A DNA stretch of 64,000 nt from an uncultured Prevotellaceae bacterium. Lineage in GTDB: Bacteria > Bacteroidota > Bacteroidia > Bacteroidales > Bacteroidaceae. Position numbers and translations under genes: made by a program. Below the pieces are notes generated by a model. That model did not search any database, was not told where the DNA came from, and saw only the letters and a program-made list of their open reading frames with translations. Positions within the stretch are counted from its first letter, which is position 1, and each line of letters starts with the position of its first letter. The DNA is taken from assembly GCA_900315095.1 (NCBI GenBank), contig OMXS01000002.1, positions 62,001 through 126,000 of the forward strand. The letters run 5' to 3'. Below are positions 57,997-64,000 of this stretch, one piece after another.

Positions 57997-59958
57997 CTAC
58001 CACAGCAGGATGTAGAGTGCTGCGGTGATAACAGCGATGCCGAGGGCACCCCATGTGTAACCGCGTGTGGTGCTGAACAACTTCAGGTCGATAGGCAGAG
58101 CCTTCGGGTCACGAACGGTGTCGCGAGAGTTGCTGTAGAGCCATACTGCATTGCAGCCAACGAGCACGCCGAAGAAGAAGAATGCCTGGAAGCCGATATC
58201 GTTCAGGTAAGCGATGATATTGCTGTCTGGGTCTGCGCCTGGGTTCATTGCACCGAGAAGTGTAACGATTGCAGCAGCAATAATCATGACAACGCCTGTG
58301 CATCCGAGAATCTTTGCCCACTTCATCATCTGCTTCTGGTCGCGCTGCTCAGGACGCTCGCAATGGATGAAGTTCTTGTCGATGAGCGACACGATGATGA
58401 AGAATGAAACGAGTATGATGAAGATGTAGCCAGCACGGAACTGGAATGCCACGTCTGGAAGCAGCACCTTGAACAGGATTCCAAGTGGAATGGTGATGAT
58501 TGCTGACCATACTGCAGCCAGAGAAGAAGCACGCTTCCACAGCAGACCAAGGCCGAATACGGTGATGATACCTGGATAGATGAATCCTGAGTACTCCTGA
58601 ATGTACTGGAATGCCTGGTCGAGACCGCCGAGCAATGGCTTAACAGCGATGAGAGCGATAACAAGTGCGCTGACAGCAACGATACGTCCGGTGTTCACCA
58701 ACTGCTTGTCGCTTGCACCCTTGTTAATGTACTTCTTGTAAATATCCATCGTGAAGAGGGTAGAGGTGGAGTTGAACATTGAAGCGAGCGAAGAAATAAT
58801 AGCTGCTGTCAATGCTGCGAAACTCAATCCCTTGATACCTGTCGGGGTGAAGTTGCGGATGAGCCAAGGATAAGCATCGTCAGCAACGTTGATCTTGCCT
58901 GCAAGGTTCATGCTTGCGAAGGTGTCAGGATTCTCCATGATGTAGTATGCGCAGATACCTGGGAGCACAACGATGAACGGAATCAATATCTTCAAGAAAC
59001 CAGCGAAGATAAGACCTTTCTTAGCTTCGTCAACATTCTTTGCTGCCAAACCCTTCTGGATGATGTACTGGTTGAAACCCCAGTAACCCAAGTTGGTAAG
59101 CCATACACCGCCTACAACGGCAGCGATACCAGGAACGTTGGCAAATGCACTTTGGTTGTGGCTTTCCTGAATAACAAGGTGGAAGTGAACATCCTGAGCA
59201 TGTGCGCCAGTAGTCATGTCCTTATAAACCTGTCCGAGAGCGCCGAGGGCGTCGGTGCCGAGGATGGTTCCCATCTCTTTCAGAGCAACATATGCAGTAA
59301 TAAGACCGCCACCTACAAGGAAGGTCACCTGCATAACGTCGGTCCATGCTACTGATGCCAGACCTCCATAAATAGAGTAAACACCAGCGATGATGAAGAG
59401 GAAGAGGATGATGAGCATGCGGATTGAAACCTCAAAGCCGAAGATGCTTACTGCCAGTCCTTGCAAACCAAGAATCTGCTCGATGGCAAGAGCACCAAGC
59501 CAAGCCACAGAGGTGAGGTTTACGAATACATAAAGGAAAAGCCAGAGGATAGAGAATGCAAGACCCACACCGTCGTTATAACGCTCGCGAAGGAACTGAG
59601 GGATGGTGAAAATCTTGCGGTCGAGCATTACAGGGAGCAGGAACTTGCCAATTACAACAAGTGTTATGGCTGCCATCACCTCATAGGCTGCAATGGCGAT
59701 ACCGTCGCGGAATCCTGTTCCTGACATACCGATAAACTGTTCTGCAGAGATGTTGGCGGCGATGAGCGAAGCACCCACAGCCCACCATGTCAGAGTGTTA
59801 CCTGCGAGGAAGTAGTCGTTGGCACTTTTTTCCTTTCCGTTTTTGTTACGGCTGAGGAAAAGACCGAGGCTTACAAGCAGGATAAGATAACAAACCAGAA
59901 TGACAAAGTCGATGGTTTTAAATCCTGAAGAAGCAATTGCTTCTGAAATACTATTCAT
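57997..59958 (-). CDS. Sodium/solute symporter (SSS family), probable arabinose transporter
   Basis: The 653-residue protein has about 14 membrane helices with the SSS pattern: FLAGNTLTWWAVGASLIAAN early on, QFIGMSGTGFRDG, and GLSFAALTAAIISSLASMFNS with the sodium-binding Ser residues. Length fits the sugar (SGLT-like) branch. Its place between galM and araR in the arabinose operon makes L-arabinose the likely substrate (inference). It follows the galM gene by 36 bases. Confidence 0.92.
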   Translation of the reverse strand: MNSISEAIASSGFKTIDFVILVCYLILLVSLGLFLSRNKNGKEKSANDYFLAGNTLTWWAVGASLIAANISAEQFIGMSGTGFRDGIAIAAYEVMAAITLVVIGKFLLPVMLDRKIFTIPQFLRERYNDGVGLAFSILWLFLYVFVNLTSVAWLGALAIEQILGLQGLAVSIFGFEVSIRMLIILFLFIIAGVYSIYGGLASVAWTDVMQVTFLVGGGLITAYVALKEMGTILGTDALGALGQVYKDMTTGAHAQDVHFHLVIQESHNQSAFANVPGIAAVVGGVWLTNLGYWGFNQYIIQKGLAAKNVDEAKKGLIFAGFLKILIPFIVVLPGICAYYIMENPDTFASMNLAGKINVADDAYPWLIRNFTPTGIKGLSFAALTAAIISSLASMFNSTSTLFTMDIYKKYINKGASDKQLVNTGRIVAVSALVIALIAVKPLLGGLDQAFQYIQEYSGFIYPGIITVFGLGLLWKRASSLAAVWSAIITIPLGILFKVLLPDVAFQFRAGYIFIILVSFFIIVSLIDKNFIHCERPEQRDQKQMMKWAKILGCTGVVMIIAAAIVTLLGAMNPGADPDSNIIAYLNDIGFQAFFFFGVLVGCNAVWLYSNSRDTVRDPKALPIDLKLFSTTRGYTWGALGIAVITAALYILLW

Positions 59959-59994
59959 TGTTATTTATTATTTATAGATTTTTCTTTATTAAAT

Positions 59995-61170
59995 TTACTT
60001 CACCGAGAACTTGTATGCTGCGTGGCTGTAGTACTTCTCGCCTGGTTTGAGAACGGGACTTGCCCATTCTTTTACGTTAGGAGAGTTGGGGAACTTCTGG
60101 CTTTCAAGGCAAACGCTCACATGCTTTGGATACTTGATGCCGTGCTTGCATGCTATGCCTGTGCCCTGGAAGTTGCCGGTGTAAACCTGAACACCTGGCT
60201 CGTTGGTGAACATTTCAAGGAAAATACCTGTCTTTGGAGAATAGAGCGATGCGCAAACGGTCTGGTCGTTACCCTTGCCGTCTTTGTATGTGTTGAGGCA
60301 CCAGTTGTGGTCGTATCCTGTTGCATTTCCAATCTGGTCATAGTCGAAGTTATTGATGCCTGTGCTCAAAGCTTTTGGCTCACGGAAGTCCATCGGAGTT
60401 CCTTCCACAGAACGAATCTCGCCTGTTGGAATGTAGAGCTTGTCTGAAGGAGTGAAATTGTCTGCGTTCACATAGAGTACCATCTCTTCACCTTTCTGCG
60501 ATGGGTCGCCGTCAAGTGCAAAGTAGCTGTGGTTGGTCATGTTGATGATGGTCTCTTTGTCTGTGGTAGCCTCGAAAGTAATGTCAAGCGTGTTGTCTGC
60601 CTTCACGGTGTATGTTGTTGTTGCAGTAACGGTGCCTGGGAAACCGTTCTCGCCGTCTGGAGCGACAAGGGTAAGTTTCAGTACAGAGTCGCCAATCTGC
60701 TCTGCATCATATACCTGATGCATCCATCCTGTGTTGCCTCCTCCGTGCAGAGAGTTAGGACCGTCGTTCTGCTTCAACTGATAAGTCTTGTCTCCGAGAG
60801 TGAACTTGCCGTCCTTAATACGGTTAGCATAACGTCCTACAGACGAACCGAAGTCGCTTGGCGAACCAACGGTGTCGGCATACTGCTTGATGTTGTCATA
60901 ACCCAGAACAACGTCGGTACCTTTGCCGTTCTTGTCAGGCACTACCAGAGATACAACACGGCCGCCATAGTTGGTGATGCACACCTCCATGCCGTTGCTG
61001 TTCTTCAGCGTGTAAAGCTTCACCACCTTGTTGTTGATTGTGGTGTCGAAAGCTGCGGGATTCAAACCTGATGCCGTCTGATTATTATTGCTGGCATCGT
61101 TAACATTGGTGCATGCAGAAATCATAACGAATGCTATTCCTGCTCCCAAAATCGCTTTTAAGTTTTTCAT
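59995..61170 (-). CDS. galM: Aldose 1-epimerase lipoprotein
   Basis: The 391-residue protein has a lipobox ISAC (Cys20), so it is anchored outside the cytoplasmic membrane. The galactose mutarotase fold is clear: TNYGGRVVSLVVPDKNG, RYANRIKDGKF, the catalytic His in NMTNHSYF and Glu in TNEPGVQVYTGN. It interconverts sugar anomers. As first gene of the ara operon it probably prepares arabinose or another pentose for uptake; galactose is an alternative since galK is divergent in function but nearby. The promoter is at 61208-61238. Confidence 0.95.
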   Translation of the reverse strand: MKNLKAILGAGIAFVMISACTNVNDASNNNQTASGLNPAAFDTTINNKVVKLYTLKNSNGMEVCITNYGGRVVSLVVPDKNGKGTDVVLGYDNIKQYADTVGSPSDFGSSVGRYANRIKDGKFTLGDKTYQLKQNDGPNSLHGGGNTGWMHQVYDAEQIGDSVLKLTLVAPDGENGFPGTVTATTTYTVKADNTLDITFEATTDKETIINMTNHSYFALDGDPSQKGEEMVLYVNADNFTPSDKLYIPTGEIRSVEGTPMDFREPKALSTGINNFDYDQIGNATGYDHNWCLNTYKDGKGNDQTVCASLYSPKTGIFLEMFTNEPGVQVYTGNFQGTGIACKHGIKYPKHVSVCLESQKFPNSPNVKEWASPVLKPGEKYYSHAAYKFSVK

Positions 61171-61207
61171 TGTTTAATAAATTTGAGTAATAATTAGATT
61201 TTGGGTG

Positions 61208-61238
61208 TAAAGATACAACTTTATTTTTATACTGCAAG
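61208..61238 (-). promoter_or_regulatory. Promoter of the galM-ara operon
   Basis: TATCTTTA (61208-61215) and TTG (61235-61237) on the minus strand are 19 bases apart. Confidence 0.7.
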
Positions 61239-61265
61239 TGTTTTCTCCATCTTTTTTCATCATGT

Positions 61266-61282
61266 AGTGTAAATATAACACT
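61266..61282. promoter_or_regulatory. Putative AraR operator of the galM-ara operon
   Basis: AGTGTAAATATAACACT is a palindrome AGTGT-7-ACACT located about 50-67 bases upstream of the -7 box. Its core TGT-7-ACA recurs upstream of the GH51 gene at 48225-48237. Confidence 0.5.
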
Positions 61283-61422
61283 TTTTAATAATAGAGACCT
61301 CGTTTTGTGCTATTTAGGTTATATGTTTACCCAAATTTAATCCCATATACTCATTTAGAAATAAACACAATAATACTATATGATTAGACTGGCAGTATAC
61401 GATTTCCTTTATTTTCCATGTT

Positions 61423-61463
61423 TATATGTTTCAATGCAACCTCATATGTTTCAATGCAACCTC
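61423..61463. repeat. Two tandem copies of a 20-bp unit
   Basis: ATATGTTTCAATGCAACCTC occurs twice in direct succession, about 190-220 bases upstream of the galM promoter. From here to 61745 no gene is supported. Confidence 0.9.
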
Positions 61464-61748
61464 TCCAAATGCACTTTTACCTTGTCGAAATCAGCAATTA
61501 GGTGCTCCGTCCTGTCATAAATGCCCTATGAAGTGAGGTTTGTGTGTTATTTTTTGAAACACCCTTTTTGCTGCAAATGCAGTAAAAAACATCGAAAAAA
61601 GCGTTCCACATGTATTTTCGAGGCCTGTGAAGGACAGATAGATGATGTCTTTTTTGCCTTTTTAGAGGTAATGGAATCATTCTGTTTTTGGACAGGATGT
61701 TGAATATGTCTGATAGTCAGCCTCTTAGAAGAATATTATTTAATTCAT

Positions 61749-61920
61749 GTGTTTCAGTTTCAGTTGTTTCAGCTATTTTTTGAGGGGGTGTTATTCTTGC
61801 CTCTTTTATATTATTATATATAATATATTGATTATTAATTAGTTATATAGATATTGTATGGGATTTGAAAAATAAGCATACCTCAAAAAACGAACTGTAA
61901 CTGAAACAACTGAAACAAAC
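61749..61920. mobile_element. 172-bp inverted-repeat element with AT-only centre
   Basis: Left arm TTTCAGTTGTTTCAG plus TTTTTTGAGG (within 61751-61785) is the complement of the right arm CCTCAAAAAA plus CTGAAACAACTGAAA (61881-61917). The centre is a TATATTATTATATATAATAT-type stretch. No ORF is present. It is MITE- or REP-like, or a very large hairpin terminator region. Confidence 0.7.
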
Positions 61921-61981
61921 GATACTATCTCTTCCTACAAGGTTGCTCCTTCTCGAAAAATAACCACTATAAAAGTAACAA

Positions 61982-62013
61982 TTCCCCTGCCAAACAATTG
62001 TTGACAGGGGAAT
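61982..62013 (-). terminator. Terminator after galK
   Basis: ATTCCCCTG pairs with CAGGGGAAT (or its near complement) over a loop of about 15 bases that can itself form CAATTG; TTGTTACTTTT follows on the minus strand. Confidence 0.7.
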
Positions 62014-62059
62014 CTCTGGTTATGATTAGAATCTCTGGTGTACTTTTGTAAGTCGAGGA

Positions 62060-63223
62060 TTAATCTGAGATCTTGCGCGAACCGTCGCCGATTACCACAT
62101 CAATTACCTTTGGCTCTTTGCCATACTTTGCAGAATATTTAGCCTTGGCATCTGCAATGAACTGATCATAGAGTTCGTCCTTCACAAGGTTGATAGTGCA
62201 ACCGCCGAAGCCGCCACCCATGATACGGCTTCCGGTAACGCCGTTCTCGCGGGCGATGTCGTTGAGGAAGTCGAGTTCTTCGCATGAAACCTCATATTCT
62301 TTTGAAAGACCTTCGTGAGTCTCATACATCTTCTTTCCAACGGTCTCATAGTCACCTGCAACGAGAGCGTCGCAAACTGCAAGTACGCGGTCTTTCTCGC
62401 CGAGCACGAAATGAGCGCGCTTGAAGTCCTCTTCGCCAACCTCTTCGCGTACCTCGTCAAGTTGTTCCCATGTGCAGTCGCGCAATGTCTCAAACTTACC
62501 TTCCGGATGCTTGGCTGCAATATGCTTAACAACGTTCTCACATGAGTTGCGGCGGTCATTATACGGTGAACCGGCAAGTTCGTGCTTAACGCAAGAATTG
62601 AGAAGCACAAGTTTGTAGCCCTTCGGGTCAAATGGGAAATACTCGAACTCGCGAGAGCGGCAGTCGAGGCGCATCAGCTTACCTGCCTGTCCGAAAACGC
62701 TTGCAAACTGGTCCATGATACCGCAGTTAACGCCGCAGTAGTTGTGTTCGGTTGCCTGTCCTGCAAGCACCATATCCCACTTAGATACTTTGTTGTCGCC
62801 GAAAAGGTCGTTAATGGCGAAAGCGAAACAACTCTCGAGCGCTGCCGATGATGACATGCCTGCTCCGAGAGGAACATCGCCAGAGAATGCAGTATTGAAA
62901 CCCTTCACGTCAACGCCGCGTTTCTTCATCTCCTGAATGATTCCATAGATGTAACGTGCCCAACTGGTCTTCGGGCCTTTGGGGTCGTCAACCTTGAACT
63001 CAACGCGGTCTTTGAGGTCAATGGCATAGCACATTACTGTGTCGGTGCCGTTAGGCCTTACCTCTGCCATGATGCCACAATCCACAGCTCCCGGGAATAC
63101 GAAACCACCGTTATAATCGGTGTGCTCGCCGATGAGGTTAATGCGGCCTGGAGATGCGTATATCTTACCTGTTTTACCGTCAAAATGCTTAATGAAGCGA
63201 CTTCTTACATGATTTATATCCAT
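62060..63223 (-). CDS. galK: Galactokinase
   Basis: The 387-residue GHMP kinase phosphorylates galactose at C1. It has the signature GRINLIGEHTDYNGG near the N-terminus, the ATP-binding PLGAGMSSSAALE motif, the catalytic Asp in NCGIMDQFAS and the C-terminal GGGFGGCTI motif. I use ATG 63223, which gives the usual MDINHVRSRF start; the frame could begin at 63256 but that would overlap the transporter stop. It lies 25 bases after the MFS transporter gene, so the two form a galactose uptake and activation operon. Confidence 0.97.
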   Translation of the reverse strand: MDINHVRSRFIKHFDGKTGKIYASPGRINLIGEHTDYNGGFVFPGAVDCGIMAEVRPNGTDTVMCYAIDLKDRVEFKVDDPKGPKTSWARYIYGIIQEMKKRGVDVKGFNTAFSGDVPLGAGMSSSAALESCFAFAINDLFGDNKVSKWDMVLAGQATEHNYCGVNCGIMDQFASVFGQAGKLMRLDCRSREFEYFPFDPKGYKLVLLNSCVKHELAGSPYNDRRNSCENVVKHIAAKHPEGKFETLRDCTWEQLDEVREEVGEEDFKRAHFVLGEKDRVLAVCDALVAGDYETVGKKMYETHEGLSKEYEVSCEELDFLNDIARENGVTGSRIMGGGFGGCTINLVKDELYDQFIADAKAKYSAKYGKEPKVIDVVIGDGSRKISD

Positions 63224-63248
63224 AATATTATGATAGTTTAGGTTTATA

Positions 63249-64000
63249 TTATTCAACAGGAATGTCTTTGTTTACGTTCTTGCAACCGATGAGGGCATAG
63301 TAGAACATGTAGCCTACAGCAAGGAAGTAAACGAAATAGCTTGGCATATAACCCATGAAGTTGGAGAACCAACCCTGGATGAGTGGCAGAACGCCACCGC
63401 CAACTACCATCATCATGAAGATACCGCTGGCCTGAGCTGTGTATTTTCCAAGTCCTTCAGTAGCAAGGTTAAAGATACTTGCCCACATGATTGAGGTGCA
63501 GAGACCGCACAGAACAAGCAGAAGTGCGCTGAGTGGAACCTCAGCCGACCAGAACTTGAATTCCATAATGTCGAAAAGTGGCATGTTCACGGTGTTTGTC
63601 TTGGGGATAATCATGGCTGCAGCAATGAGAATCATGGCAATGGTTGTCGTTCCCAACATCAGTTGACGTGATGATATCTTGCCAGCAATGAAACCAGATA
63701 CCAATCGACCGCAGAGCATTAACAGCCAATACATAGCAGCAACAGCACCACCTATCTTGGCGGCATTCTCAATTAGTCCCGCTCCTTTGTCGGTGCCGTC
63801 AGACAAATAGAAGTTAAGTGCTCCAGGAATACCAACCTCAACACCAACGTAGAAGAATATTGCGATGACACCTAAGGTGCAATGGCGGAATGACCAAGGA
63901 GAGTGTTCGAACTTTGTGTCGGCAGTTACCTTGCCAAGCTCTGGATCCTGAATAGGGATGAATACCAAAGCGACGAATGCCAAAGCAAATACAGCCATAG
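63249..64000 (-). CDS. Sugar MFS transporter, C-terminal part (runs off right edge)
   Basis: The frame is open to the window edge and ends at 63249, giving about 250 C-terminal residues with six to seven membrane helices. It resembles the glucose/galactose permease branch (FHS/GGP, GluP-like), with VGVEVGIPGALNFYLSD, a GRLVSGFIAGKISSRQLM loop and ASGIFMMMVVGGGVLPLIQGWF near the end. With galK directly downstream, galactose or glucose is the likely substrate. The first half of the gene is outside the window. Confidence 0.92.
   Translation of the reverse strand, partial: MAVFALAFVALVFIPIQDPELGKVTADTKFEHSPWSFRHCTLGVIAIFFYVGVEVGIPGALNFYLSDGTDKGAGLIENAAKIGGAVAAMYWLLMLCGRLVSGFIAGKISSRQLMLGTTTIAMILIAAAMIIPKTNTVNMPLFDIMEFKFWSAEVPLSALLLVLCGLCTSIMWASIFNLATEGLGKYTAQASGIFMMMVVGGGVLPLIQGWFSNFMGYMPSYFVYFLAVGYMFYYALIGCKNVNKDIPVE

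Noticed and set aside
61521-61703. 60-codon plus-strand frame with Cys-rich start
   Set aside because: No promoter or known domain and unusual composition; lies in a repeat-rich non-coding region.

Overview
The window looks like a chromosomal segment of a Prevotella-type gut or oral Bacteroidales. Most intact genes are preceded by the Bacteroidetes promoter (a -7 box of the form TAnnTTTG, often with a TTG or TTTG about 19-21 bases upstream), Shine-Dalgarno sequences are weak or absent, and the gene content (RprX/RprY, a Nudix-type AraR in an arabinose operon, GH51/GH2/CE15-like secreted enzymes, RHS cassettes, a COX24-like micro-protein next to HU and RNase G) fits that group. No rRNA, tRNA or CRISPR array was seen.

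Layout. 1-14 kb is mostly core: a TonB-dependent receptor cut by the left edge, a methyltransferase, the RprX/RprY two-component pair, the rpsF-rpsR-rplI operon, secreted carbohydrate-active enzymes, fabD, an intracellular GH13 amylase with an AlaX-type editing protein, and a membrane-anchored serine hydrolase. 14.3-20.6 kb is an accessory island: a good promoter feeding a highly structured, unrecognised RNA, a small ORF, the decayed C-terminus of a DNA methyltransferase, an SF1 helicase, a DprA/SMF-like protein, a coiled-coil J-domain-like protein and a HIRAN protein, followed by a tandem array of 32-bp palindromes and a MITE-like element. It has the look of a defence or genome-maintenance locus and is the best candidate for an undescribed system. 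20.8-35 kb carries a LysR regulator, a vWA protein, a sigma-factor/macro-like fusion, redox and tRNA-modification genes, transporters, rubredoxin, a heterodimeric ABC exporter and guanine deaminase.

35.1-39.06 kb is a second island, flanked by a 60-bp direct duplication of a terminator plus the 3' end of rng. It holds RHS relics, a transposase relic and an Rhs fragment whose C-terminal domain resembles DUF2778/L,D-transpeptidase-type toxins, overlapping a gene for an exported, probable immunity protein. 39-46.4 kb returns to core functions (rng, COX24-like micro-protein, HU, rpiB, tkt).

46.5-64 kb is a sugar-utilisation block: a secreted GH51 arabinofuranosidase, an esterase-like hydrolase, a ROK kinase with a GH2 enzyme, then the arabinose operon transcribed as galM, sodium/sugar symporter, araR, araD, araA, araB, then galK with a sugar MFS transporter cut by the right edge. 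A shared 13-bp operator-like motif upstream of the galM-ara promoter and of the GH51 gene suggests co-regulation. Small dispersed inverted repeats occur throughout the intergenic regions.
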